Source: Megascapheus bottae
Lineage: Eukaryota > Chordata > Mammalia > Rodentia > Geomyidae
Assembly: GCA_024803745.1 (NCBI GenBank)
Contig: JANJXV010000024.1
Location: forward strand, 20,531,927 to 20,595,926
Direction: 5' to 3'
Length of the DNA: 64,000 nucleotides
Shown here piece after piece: positions 1 to 11,000 of this stretch (the first letter of the stretch is position 1; the number at the start of each line of letters is the position of its first letter). The position numbers were made by a program, and so were the translations under genes. Below the pieces are notes generated by a model. It worked only from the letters and a program-made list of their open reading frames with translations. It did not search any database and was not told where the DNA came from.

Positions 1-147
1 ACAAGGGACCGAAAGTCCTCAAACTAATTTTGAAAAAGAAGAAGCAAATTGAGGAACTAATATATATTCTGATCTCAAAACTCAACTACAAAGGAAGGAG
101 GAGTGAACTAACATGTTTCAAGCACTGATATCAAAACCCACAAACAA

Positions 148-374
148 GCCCAGCGCTGGTGGCTCATGCCTGTAATCCTAGCCTTCTTAATAAAGGAAGC
201 TAAGAGATGAAGACCATTTCGGAGTAGCTGGAAAATCCGTGAGACTCTTTTCTCCAATTAACCATTGAAAATCTGGAAGTGGAGCCATGGCACAGGTGAT
301 AGAAAGCCAGCTTTAAGCACAAATGTGTAGAGATAGCACTCAAGCACCAGGACTAACAATGACCCAAAAAAAAA
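148..374 (+). repeat. B1-Geo SINE
   Basis: B1-like head from 'gctggtggctcatgcctgta', weak middle, Geo half from 'gaagtggagccatgg' and an A tail at 365-374. Confidence 0.8.
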
Positions 375-744
375 TGTCTACAAATAAAGAATTAAATGAG
401 TGAATTTAATTGCTTTATAACATATGTAACATATGTAGTTCATGTATACCTACCAAAATAAACCAAGGTATCTTGCACACTAAAGAAGAGCTTCTCACGT
501 TTTGGGGTTACATTCGCATTCATCACACGGTCTCACTTCTAGTGTCAGAACCAGTTGTGGAGTTGGACTCCAACACAAACAATATTACTTACGCAATCAA
601 AACAGAGTGATGATAGCCTTTAGCATGAATCTTGGAAACATGCTCGGGGAAGAAATCCTCTGCTGTTGTGATATCAGTGTGAGGTTTGAACTTGGGAACA
701 TGCGTTCTCACTTGATTTACTTGCTCACAGTTGGCACCCTATCA

Positions 745-890
745 TTGAGGTCTCCAGTCCAGCAGTTTGCTGATTACTTAGAAATGGGGTCTCACAGACT
801 TTTTGAACTGGGCTGGCGTCAAACCACAATCATTCAGGTCTCAGCCTCCTGAGTATCTAGGATTTCAGGTGTGAGCAACCAGCGCCTGGC
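745..890 (-). repeat. B1-like head of a SINE, diverged
   Basis: Inverted text 'tcagcctcctgagtatctag' and 'ggtgtgagcaaccagcgcc' marks the B1 end. The Geo half is not clear. Confidence 0.6.
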
Positions 891-1640
891 TATAATTCCA
901 CTTGTACGAAACTTCCAGAAGAAGAAAATCGCTACAGACAGGATAGACTGCTGGCTGTCAGGGGTTTGGGTTTGCAGCATGGCTGCTGACAGCCACAGAC
1001 TTTCTTCAGGAGATAATGAGAAATAGCGAGGATGAGTGCACAGTTCTGTGACTGTTGTGTCCTTAAAATGGCAACCAGTATGACACGTGTGAGTTAAAAG
1101 AGACAGAAAAAGAGAAGTGTTCCATACTGTCACAAATAATTTGTCAAGGGAAGAAGAAGTGAAGACAGCCCTGCTTACTCTCAAATCTCAGGTTTTTCCA
1201 TTTTCAGATAAAGACTCACAAAGCTCTCAACTAACCCATCACTGAGAAAGGCACTTTCTGCCTCTGGGCAGGGGGGAAACACCATTGCAAAAGGCCTGCT
1301 CTGTGTGATTGTTGTAACATAAGGGTGGCACAGACTGGAGCCAGGCCAGCCTGAGAGCTAGATCGCTAAGATTGTTTCAGTAATTAGGATAGAGCAGGGT
1401 AGAAAACCTTTATCCTGCCAAGGGCCATTTGGATACTTATGATATTACTGACCAACTATACAAAAATAATACATTCAAAGCAATTAAAAATTATCACTTA
1501 AAAATTAGTCCATTATAGTAAACCAAACATTTAATTAACTCACCTTTTAGTGAGGCAAAGAATGTTATCTAGTGGTGGTGGTGGTATTGCTTGCAACCGC
1601 TTTTCCAATTTGTGTGGTAAATTCCTTTCGTTGTTGTCTT
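890..1640. other. Unique intergenic stretch
   Basis: No repeat or gene was recognised. It includes AT-rich text around 1440-1540. ORFs here are short and show no known motif. Confidence 0.5.
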
Positions 1641-1644
1641 GCGC

Positions 1645-1880
1645 TGTTCGTCTTAGGGCTTGGACTCGAGCATCGGGCACGATCCTTGAGCTTCTTTTCC
1701 TCAAGGTTAGTGCTCTACCACACGAGAGGCACAGAACTACTTGCAGCTTTTTCTGAGTAGTTTACTGGAGATAAGACTCTCACTGACTTTTCTGCCCCAG
1801 CTGGCTTTGAACCTCAATCCTCAGATCTCAGTCTCCTGAGTAGCTTGCAGTACCTGTGTGAGCCACAGGCATGCAGCTGT
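1645..1880 (-). repeat. B1-Geo SINE
   Basis: 'gggcttggactcgagcatcg' begins the inverted Geo half. The B1 head ends near 'gagccacaggcatgcag'. Confidence 0.75.
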
Positions 1881-1999
1881 GTGAAAAGACCTACCCCAGC
1901 AGTAAGTTGTTCCAAACATAGATGCATATTTTAAAACCTGGCTCCTTAAAAGTAGGAAACTCATCATGGTTTGGGGAACATTTCTAGAACTCCAGCAAC

Positions 2000-2590
2000 C
2001 GGAAGCTGCGGATTAGCTCTTAGCGCCTCGTTGCTTTGTAGCAGAGTGATTTTGCGTTGTAGGTCCTGAGGTATGTCAGCCATTCCACATGCAGCAAAGC
2101 TGTTCAATTGCCATTTGTCTAGTTCTCAGGTTCTGGAATCTTTCAGGAAACATCTCAGTTACTTCTGCATGTGTTCACGGGCATAGTCAAGGTGTCATAG
2201 AAGGTTTTGGCCTTTCAGAATGGGGAAATGCAACATGTTGTGAATTCCTTATCTTCAAATGATGGCAGCTTGCTGGGGCTCTGTAGCTTGACAAGTCCAG
2301 AGCTTAACTCCTCCAACCAGTGGCTTGTTAAATCCTCCACCTTTTACCACATTTATACCAAACACATACTGTGACCTCATGTTGTCGAGCTGCAGCAACT
2401 ATGGCAGAGATTTTTTTGATGTACAATGCATCAGCATAGAATTAAATCTTGGGTCAAGAGTGAGATGATTCCGCTCTTTCTTTAAAAAAAAAATGTGCAA
2501 TCCTTTTGCAAAGCCAGATATGGCTGAAGCTCCCTCTGTATTTAGGCCATAGAGCTTTTCAAATGCTAGCTCCAGATTTTCCATTGATAA
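2000..2590 (-). pseudogene. Degenerate hAT-type (Charlie/ZBED-like) transposase remnant
   Basis: On the minus strand, broken reading frames give NLELAFEKLYGLNTEGASAI near 2530-2580, resembling the conserved TDGA..M region of hAT transposases. Further on, DIPQDLQRKITLLQSNEALR near 2020-2080 resembles the hAT C-terminal dimerisation region (QEELIDLQ..). Stops and frameshifts between them show that it is dead. No terminal repeats were found. The family call is from motif resemblance only. Confidence 0.5.
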
Positions 2591-2602
2591 AATATGTTTC
2601 TT

Positions 2603-2842
2603 GAGCTGGGTGCCCAGTGGCTCACGCCTTGTAATCCTGGCAATTCAGGAGGCAGAGATCTGAGAATTGAGGTTTAAAGTCAGTCCAGGCATGAAAGTTC
2701 GTGAGACTCTTATCTCTAATTAACCACCAGAAAACCAGAAGTGGCACTGTGGCTCAATTGGTTAGAGTGCTAGACTTGTGCTGAAAAGCTCAGTGACAGT
2801 GCCCAGGCACAGAGCTCAAGACCCAAGACTGACCAAAACCAA
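2603..2842 (+). repeat. B1-Geo SINE
   Basis: Starts 'gctgggtgcccagtggctca' directly after the transposase remnant. The Geo half ends 'agactgaccaaaacc'. Confidence 0.8.
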
Positions 2843-3230
2843 GTCCCATCTTACTGACTGCCAAGTCAGTTATCCAAACAGAGATGGTTCACCAAGAAAA
2901 ATGAATACTTGAAACCATTTTACTTTGGTGCTACCAACCCCATAGCAGGTGAATGGTGTTGATTTTACCCAGATGTCACCCAGCTGATTTGAGTTTAGCA
3001 TGTTTCAAGCTGTAAAGCCTCTCCACACTGGCTTTACCATTACCCCCAATGCATGGTCACTTAGGAAGTACACACATTGCCTTTGACTTTAACCGAAATA
3101 GAATTTCTCCATTTCTCTTAGAAAAATAAGACACTCAACGTTTCTTTGTGGTTGTCATTTGTAAAATGTCACACTAGTTCAGGATTTTGTTGGTTGTGTG
3201 TGTGTTTATGCACACACACATACGCACATG

Positions 3231-3430
3231 CGCACTTCACCCCTTGGGTTTGAACTCAAGGCTGTCACACTCTCACTTAGCTTTTTCACACTTCCACTTC
3301 CAGTTTTTTGTTGGTTAATTAGAGATAAGCTCTCAGATTTCTCTGCCCAGGTTGGCTTGGTTCTGGGATCCTCAGATGTCAGCATCCAGAGTAAACAGGA
3401 TTATGATAATGAGCCACCAGTACCAGGCCA
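3231..3430 (-). repeat. B1-Geo SINE
   Basis: Preceded by a short (CA)n at 3210-3230. The inverted Geo is diverged and the B1 part is clearer near 3390-3430. Confidence 0.6.
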
Positions 3431-3435
3431 CCTTC

Positions 3436-3835
3436 AGTTTTTCTTGTGGTTTTGGTCCTGAGGATTGAACTTGAGCCATAACTCTATTTCTGGCTTTTTT
3501 TTTTTAAAGTCATTTGTTAGCAATAAAAGGTCTCATGAGGCCAGAAGCGTTAGCCTAGTGGTAGAGTGCTTGCCTCGCATGCATAAAACCTCGGGTTCGT
3601 TTCCTTGGTACCACAAAGAAAAAGCCAGAGGTGAAGTCATGGCTCACAGTGGCAGAGGGCTAACCTTGAGAAAGTCCAAGGACATTGCTCAGGCCCTGAG
3701 TTCAAGCCCCAGGACTGGCAAAACAACAACTACAACAACTCATGGACTTTCCTGCCTAGGTTAACTTTGAACCAGAATCTTCAGATCTCAGCCTCCAGAG
3801 TAGCTAGCGTTACAGATGTGAGCCATTGGCCCAGC
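3436..3835 (-). repeat. Diverged SINE split by an IDL-Geo
   Basis: A minus-strand Geo-like piece (3436-3510) and a minus-strand B1 piece (3745-3835) flank a plus-strand IDL-Geo. The flanks read as one older element. Confidence 0.5.
3538..3740 (+). repeat. IDL-Geo SINE, nested
   Basis: tRNA-like head 'cctagtggtagagtgcttgc' with B box 'gggttcgtttcc', then Geo ending 'ccaggactggcaaaac'. Confidence 0.85.
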
Positions 3836-3839
3836 TTAA

Positions 3840-5155
3840 GCTTCAATAACTATTTGGTATGACTGCTGCCAGTGATGCCACAGAGAGCAGAGCTAGAGTA
3901 AAGCTGAACAATCCACTCCTCCGGGACTTCAGAGACCAAGGCCAAGGTCACGGCTAAGACAAGAAGGCCAGTTCACAAGCAAAATCAGGTAGTGATTCTC
4001 CTGTGAATCCATCTCATTCTGTAAACAGTTGGGAGGTGACTTAATGTAGAACAGGAGGCTGGAAGGGAACTGAGAACTTGGAGAGGGAACTGAAGGGAGG
4101 GGCAGAAATTGCCAGAAAACTTTGAAGAACAAAAATCTAAAGCAATCATGAAATAAAGGACCCAAGGCCATGCCGGTACTTGAAGTGCAGCGTGAAGTGA
4201 CACAGGGTTGGGACTTTGTCTTCCCCTGCGGGGTCCAAAGGCTCGGCCAGCCACAGGAAAGGACCTAAAATAGAGCAATGATTGTTTCTAGAGGGAAAAT
4301 GGAAAAGCCACTCTCAGAGCTGCTACATAAATCCACTGCCACAATCCTGAAGCATTCCGGGAGTGAAGCCAGACAGCAGACGATGACAAAGGTCATTCCT
4401 TGGGGCCAGCCCAGCCACCCCGTCTCCCACTGATCCCTTTATCCACAGGCTTTTTCAACAGCCTCTAATTGACCATAGAGACCTGGCTTCAGGCATGTTT
4501 TAACTTAATTAGGGACATGTTTACTTCCCTCAACTGATACATCCAAGGATGGATAGCTGGGAATTAGCTCTTTACAGATTCCTCAAGAAGTATAAGCTCC
4601 ATTCACCCTCCACTCACCGCTAGGTTAGTCAGAGACTACAAGTGGCTCGGGTAGGTAGAGCTTGGCCTTCTGGATCCAGTATGGTGGCAGATAAACATCT
4701 TCCATACAGGAGATAGCAGGCTAAGGCACTGGTGCTTTATTCTAATGGAAACCAACTGCTCTTGAGATTCCTGGACTCCACAGTGGACCTAGAAAAACAA
4801 ACAAAACACTAAATAAACCTACACCCACCAAAAAAAAAATCTAGGATTACAGCTACCTGAAGTCTTGCTCCAAGGCTCCATGATAATATCTGTAAAACAG
4901 GGTGAAGGCCTTTGAAGTCCTGGAAGAAAGTTTTCACCTAAATGCAATTACCCTATGAAATCTGTGGGATTCCTGTCAAACTGGGTGGCCCTTTTATCTG
5001 ATTTTATGTCATGTTGACATTCAGAGATGACAATTTCCATCTGCCATAGGAAAAAGTCTTGGCAAGGGTTTCAACTGGTTTTGCTACTTTTTGTCTAATT
5101 TGTGAAAAAGCCAAGGAAAAATTATTTTATTATTTCTCCCATCAAGGGCAATGCA
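3840..5155. other. Unique intergenic stretch
   Basis: No SINE and no recognised gene over about 1.3 kb, the longest repeat-poor intergenic piece on this side. A short A-run lies at 4829-4838. Nothing else can be assigned. Confidence 0.5.
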
Positions 5156-5159
5156 AGCT

Positions 5160-5375
5160 GAGAGTAAGTCCTTCCTGCCTGTAATCCTAGTTGAGGCTGA
5201 GATCGGAAGATATGAAGATCACAGTTCAACATCAACCTGGACAGAAAAGTCCAAGTCTTATCTCCAATTAACCAGCAAAAAGCTGGAAATGGAGTTGTGG
5301 TTCAAGTTGTAAAGTGCCAGACAGTGTCCAAACCCTGAGCTAAAGCCCTAGAACACACACACACACACACACACA
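5160..5375 (+). repeat. B1-Geo SINE ending in (CA)n
   Basis: The head is eroded, Geo runs from 'ggaaatggagttgtgg', and the tail becomes (CA)n at 5351-5375. Confidence 0.75.
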
Positions 5376-5614
5376 GAAACCATAAGCCATATAGGCAGGG
5401 CCCACTAGTGGCAGGAATCTGGTTCCAAACTAATGAAATGTTCACATAGTGCAGGGGTCCTGGCAGAGGAGGAAAGCCAGATGGATGAGCCACACAAAGG
5501 AATTACCATACACTGTATTATCATCCAGGATCAAGAAGAGTACCACGATTTCAATGCATGAGTTTACTGGGTGGTAGAACTCTCACACTTGAACAGAAGG
5601 ATTAGGAAGAGAGT

Positions 5615-5745
5615 AGGGTTTTTGTTTGTTTTTAACAATTGTGTAAAGTAGGTTTCATTATGACAATTTCATACCGGGACATAACGTACCCAAATCTTGG
5701 CCACTACCACCCCTCCCTTATTTTTGCTCTTCCCCTCCCCAAGAG
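5615..5745. repeat. Possible LINE-1 3'-end-like fragment
   Basis: 'ttcattatgacaatttcata' followed by a C-rich stretch has the look of rodent L1 3' ends. It is short and diverged. Confidence 0.3.
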
Positions 5746-5869
5746 GTGGTCCCTCAAAAGGCAAACTCTAGAAAGACACTGCAGAAACAGTGGCCTGCCA
5801 TGTCTAAGGAAACCATGAGCCCAGCGGCAGGTGCAGGGTCTGCGAGTATTTGCACACACCGACTCCCCA

Positions 5870-5980
5870 TGAGTGGGGTGATATATACTTGTAATCCCAG
5901 CTCTTGGGATGCAGGAGTAGATGACACATTTGAGGACAGTCCAGGCTTCATAACAAGATCCTGTCTCTAAATAAATATGG
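5870..5980 (+). repeat. B1-like monomer without Geo
   Basis: 'cttgtaatcccagctcttgg' to 'gatcctgtctctaaataa'. The 7SL-type ending with an A/T tail marks a free B1-type element. Confidence 0.6.
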
Positions 5981-6009
5981 GTGTCAGAAATGGCGCTTGA
6001 ACCTGATCA

Positions 6010-6165
6010 GGCCCTGTCACTTGGCTTTTTTGCTCAAGGCTGGTGCTCTACTGAAGGTAAGAATCTCTCAGATTTGTCTGGCTGGAGTCTTAAACCTTGA
6101 CCCTCAAACCTCAGCCTCCTTCTGAGAAGTTTGGGTTACAAGTATGAGCCACTGGTACCCACGGT
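6010..6165 (-). repeat. B1-Geo SINE, 5'-shortened Geo
   Basis: 'tttgctcaaggctggtgctc' and 'ccctcaaacctcagcctcct' in inverted order. Confidence 0.65.
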
Positions 6166-6249
6166 TCTAATTACTTTGATAGAAGATGAATTTTCAAGTG
6201 AGTTTTTGCTATGGCCTTGTCTTCAAGAGAAGGGAAAATGAAAGAATCA

Positions 6250-6448
6250 GGGCTGGGAGTTTGGCCTAGTGGTAGAGTGCTTGCCTAGCATGCATGAAGA
6301 CCCAGGTTTGATTCCTCAGTACCATGTACATAGAAAAAAAATCTAAAAGTGGTGCTATGATTCAAGTGGTAGAGCACTAGCTTTGAGAAAGCCCAAGGAC
6401 AGTGCTCAGACTCTGAGTTCAAAGCCCATGACTGGCAAAAAAAAAAGA
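6250..6448 (+). repeat. IDL-Geo SINE
   Basis: Full head 'gcctagtggtagagtgcttg', Geo to 'catgactggcaaaaaaa'. Confidence 0.9.
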
Positions 6449-6782
6449 ACGAATCCCCACACAGAATGGAGAGCTAGAGTGTGCAGAGGTTGTACCCAAA
6501 GTGCAACGTATCCTTCCTTTCAGGGCTGGGAGCACAACTCAGGCACCATCTCATTTCCTGGTGGTGTCAGGGTGACACTGCAGCTGCTCACAGCAAAATA
6601 GCATTTAGCCCCAGACGGTTCTTAACTTCAACTAGACCATCACCAGAGCAGTCTGCCCACAGGGGTGGGTGGAGGCAAGCCTTCGCAGGCCCTGACCAGG
6701 AGGCTCTAGCATCCCGTGGGCAAAGCTGCAGGGGAAGCATCGGATCACAGCTCCCAGACACCTAAAACAGCCACACTTCAAC

Positions 6783-6880
6783 CCGGAGCTGGGCTACAGG
6801 AGCGGTATAGTGCAGAGCGCATACACAGCATGTGCAAGGGCCCTGGGTACCACCCCAGCACCACAAAAAGCCCAGTAAAA
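6783..6880 (+). repeat. ID-like monomer
   Basis: 'ggtatagtgcagagcgcata' and 'tgggtaccaccccagcacc' recall a solitary tRNA-Ala-type SINE. It has no Geo half. Confidence 0.5.
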
Positions 6881-6939
6881 ATTGAACACACAGCACACAG
6901 CAGAAACGGAAATAATCAGATAAATATTTTCTATAAAAG

Positions 6940-8003
6940 TCAGTTTATTTTCCCTTCCTGTGTTTTTCTTTTCTCTTTATTTCAGTAAATGAACAACTGC
7001 ATGATTATATTTAATCAGCATGATTCAATAACGTCAACAAGTTCATCAATGCACCACACTGTGAAATATAAAGCCAGAGGTTGAAAAAATATTCCCTAGC
7101 CCAATGCAAACCAGAAATCTCTCAAAATTGCACAACTTCCTCCTTGTTTGCTTATATGATTTAAAATATACAGAACGGCCTTACCACATTGATTACTACA
7201 GAAGGGACAGCCTAGCAGACACTTACACGATCATCTGTCTCCTAAGAGGAAAGGGTCCGAGGCCTCGCCATCACCAACCCATTAAGGTGACTGGCGGGCA
7301 CGCATCACACTAATCTAGTCTTCTGCTGACACGACGTCCTGGAACCTGGCTGTGATGAACAGCCATCCTCTAAGAGCCTACTATGCGGAGGGTCTCAGAG
7401 GCCGCTACTGCCTCCTGCCCGTGACTAGAGAGGGAGTCCACGCTGGAATGTTCATGAAAGGAAGACCATGGCTCCAGTCCTCAGAGTCCTGGCGGAAGGC
7501 AGAAGAGAGCAAGCTGCTGACAACTTGTGGAGGGAAGAACAGAGGTGCGACAGAGGCCCAGAGCCACCCGCACGAGTGTGATCTCACACGCTGACCTAAT
7601 GTTTGCTCGGCGTGTAGTTCAACCCAAAGTGATCCACTCTGCATCATCGCCACAGCAAAGGCAATGGCTCCTGCCCCCCTCCCCGCTCCTGAGGCAGAAG
7701 AACATGGTCCAAGGCCAACAGTGTCAACGGCGAAAGGGATAAACCTTGCCAGGCCGCAAAAGGACGTGGCAGGTCTACACGCCCTTCAGTACATTCATAA
7801 AGCAATGGTTAAAAAATAAAATCATCCATCATTCCTGTAGTGTAAAAAACAGCATGGCCTCCTTCATGGGAGGCGTCTCGGGTGGCTGGCGAGGCTGCAC
7901 AGGCCTGGTGAGCGGGCGCTGGGTCCTCACACAGGGAACTGAAGGCCTAATCAACAGTCCCGGGCATCATCTCGGCTCTCGCCTGCCTTCTCATGGGCAC
8001 CAG
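6940..8003 (-). other. SLC37A3: SLC37A3 3' UTR (predicted)
   Basis: About 1 kb of sequence without SINEs follows the stop codon, unlike the repeat-packed DNA on both sides. AATAAA hexamers on the minus strand lie at 6981-6976 and 6949-6944, and an ID-like repeat begins just beyond, below about 6880. The end point is an inference; an earlier or later cleavage site is possible. Confidence 0.6.
6944..6949 (-). terminator. Candidate polyadenylation signal AATAAA of SLC37A3
   Basis: A canonical hexamer on the minus strand about 1.05 kb past the stop codon. A second copy lies 32 bases earlier in transcript sense, at 6981-6976. Which one is used cannot be told from the sequence. Confidence 0.45.
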
Positions 8004-8096
8004 TCACTCGCTCAGTATGTGATCTCGTCGCCTTTGTACAAGAGAGGATATCTCTCTAGCTATTAATGGTGAGATGAACACAATTGTACAGCTTGT
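8004..8096 (-). CDS. SLC37A3: SLC37A3 last coding exon 15 (residues 464-493 and stop)
   Basis: Reads TSCTIVFISPLIAREISSLV then QRRRDHILSE and TGA at 8006-8004. The acceptor is tctcttcacag. The basic cytosolic tail matches the family's Arg-rich C-terminus in place and length. The exon continues without interruption into the 3' UTR. Confidence 0.94.
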   Translation of the reverse strand, partial: TSCTIVFISPLIAREISSLVQRRRDHILSE

Positions 8097-11000
8097 CTGT
8101 GAAGAGAAAAGAGAATTAAACATGCAGCAAGCATGTATTTCTTCTTGGGGCAGGGTGGGGCGGGGCGGGGGCGGGGAGAGGGGGGAGAGACAAGTAAGTG
8201 GAGGATATTAACCAGTCCTGGGGCTTGAACTCAGGGCCTGGGCACTGTCCCTAAGTTTTTTTTTGCCCAAGGTGAGTGCTCCACAACTCCTAAGCAGGGA
8301 ACAAAACACCATGTTTCAAACATACTAGACTGGAAAAAGACATTCATTAATTCCAACTTCACTCAAAGACAGGGTTGTTTTTTGTTTTTTTTTCTTTGTG
8401 GATCATAGGGCTTAAACTCGGCCTGAGCATTGTCCCTGAGCTCTCCAGCTCAAGGCTACCGCCCTACCCTTGAGCCAAGCCCCACTTCCCATTCTGTAGA
8501 GGTTCATTGGAGATAAAAGTCCCAGGTTCTTTTGTGCCTGGGCTGGCTTTGAACCTCGATCCTCAGATCTCAGCCTCCTGAGTAACTAGGATTACAGGCA
8601 TAAGCCACCATGCTCAGCACAAAGATAACTTAAGCCAGTGGCTTATGCCTGTAAGCCAAACTACTGTAGGAGGCTAAGATCTAAGGATTCAGGTTCAAAG
8701 TCAGCCAGGGCAAGAAAGTCTGTGAGACTCTTATCTCCAGTTAGCCACCAAAAAGCCAGAAGTGGTGCTGCAGCTCAAGTGTCAGAGTACTAGCCTTGAG
8801 CAAAAAAGCTCAGGGATGGTACCCAGGTCCTGCGTTCAAGCCCCAAGTGGCACCAAAAAAAAAAAAAAAAGAAGACAACTCTCACAGGCACTAGTGGCTT
8901 ACATCTGTAACCCTAGCTACTACTCAGGATACTAAGGTATCAAGTATCAAAGTTCAAAGCTAGCCTAGGCAGAAAACCTATGATACTCCTCCCAAATAGC
9001 AAGCAAAAAGCAGGACTGGAGATATGACTCAAGTAGTAAAGCACCAGCCAATCAAGGAAGGAAGCCAAGCAAGTGCCAGGCCCTATGTCCAAATCCTAGG
9101 ATCAGCAAAAAAAAAGAACTAAGGTGCACAATTGTCTACACTGGCTTCAAAACCATGATCTTCAGAGCAGGGCCAGGAGTTTGGTCTAGTGGTAGAGTGC
9201 TTGCCTAGCATGCACAACCCAGGTTCAATTCCTCAGCACCACATACATAGAAAAAGCCAGAAGTGGTGCTGTGGCTCAAGTAATAGAGCTCTAACCTTGA
9301 GAAAGCCCAAGGACAGTGCTCAGGCCCTGCATTCATACCCCAGGACTGGCAAAAAAAAAAAAAAAAAACAAACAAAAAAAACCCATGATCCTGGTCCTCA
9401 GATCTCAGCCTTCTCATGAAAAGCTAGGATTACAGGTGCAAGCCATGGGTCCTACCTAAACTCAGGATTTTTTTCTGTAACAGTTTCCAGTGGGATCACA
9501 GCAGCTGGTTCATCCAAAAGAGCTCTCTCTGCTTAGCAGAGATGGGGGCTCCATCTTCAGAAGCTGGAAGCGGACACCGGAGTGCTTCAGGGAGTCGCTA
9601 GTGATACTACCTCCCGCTCCAAGAAGCAGGCTGGAAAATGGCTGCCTAGATACTGAAGGCAAGATACTGAATATGTCCCCTAGAAGACACACCAGACTTT
9701 CAGCTGACCTTAGGCACTGCCCCGCCAATAAGAGAATGTAAGAGAATGCCATGTGGGAGGTTCAATAGGAAGCCATCATTAAAAGCACAAGGCCATATTC
9801 TGCATTGGATGTTTCCCAGAGCACAAAACCCCAGCTAAGAATGTCAAAACAGAACCATGTCCTCCACTTCCAGGGATCAGGGTGACAGAACTTGCACAGG
9901 CCAGAGCTCTCCTGAAGTGCTGCTTTAGCCCCACCTTACTTGGCACCATGCTAACTTCCTTCAGAATTCCAAATTACATTAGCAGACAGACGGCAGCCCA
10001 GGAGAACACACTGATTAATGGTTGGCAAGACTTTAAGCCTTGATTTGCTAGAATTAAAAATGGCAATGCTCATTAAACTCAGATCAAAAACAAACTTAGC
10101 CCCCTAGCTCTGAGAAAAGTGTGTCTTTTTTGTTGTTGTTGTTCCAAAACTGGGACTCAAACTTGGTACCTGATGCTTTCGCTCACTGGCTAACACTCTA
10201 CCAACTGAGCCAAACTTCCAACCCCAAAATTGTGTCTTTCAGACTAAGAAAATGTTACTTTTTGGCTGGGCACTTTTGGTTCATATTTGCAATCCTAGCT
10301 ACTGAGGATTGAAGTTTGAAGCCAGCCTAGGAAGAAAAGTCTATGAAACTCTTACCTCTGATTAACCACTCAGAAAAAGCTGTACGTGGTATAGTGACAC
10401 AAATGGTAGAGCACTAGCCTTTGAGTACAAAGAAGCTCAGAGACAATGCCCAGGCCCTGGGTTCAAGTCCCAGAACTGGTTTAAAAAAATGTACTTTTAG
10501 CCGGGGGTGGTGGCTCACGCCTGTGATCCTAGATACTCAGGAGGCTGAGATCTGAGGATCAAGGTTCAAAGCCAGCTGGGACACAAAAGGACCCGAGACT
10601 CTTACTATCTCCAATTAACCTCTAGAAAATGGGAAGTGGGGCTTGGCTCAAGGGTAGGGCGGTAGCCTTGAGCTGAAGAGCCCAGGGACAGTGTCCAGGC
10701 TGAGTTCAAGCCCCATGACTCCCTCCACCCCCAAAAAAGGACTTTTTTACAAATAGGATCTTTACAAGCAATCACCCATTTTGCTGGTTTCAATAAGTGA
10801 CTTAGTAAGTGCTCTGAACTAAATTAGTTTATAGAGTTAGTTAAAAAGAGGTACACACTTACCATGAGAATGAAAAAGTAGAAAACCCACATCCATCCTA
10901 GGTTGTCTTGGATCAAAGATACCAAATACTAAAGAAGACAAAAGTAAATTTAAATTTAATGATTTACTAGTAGGTAGAATGAGCCAGGTACAGGGGTACA

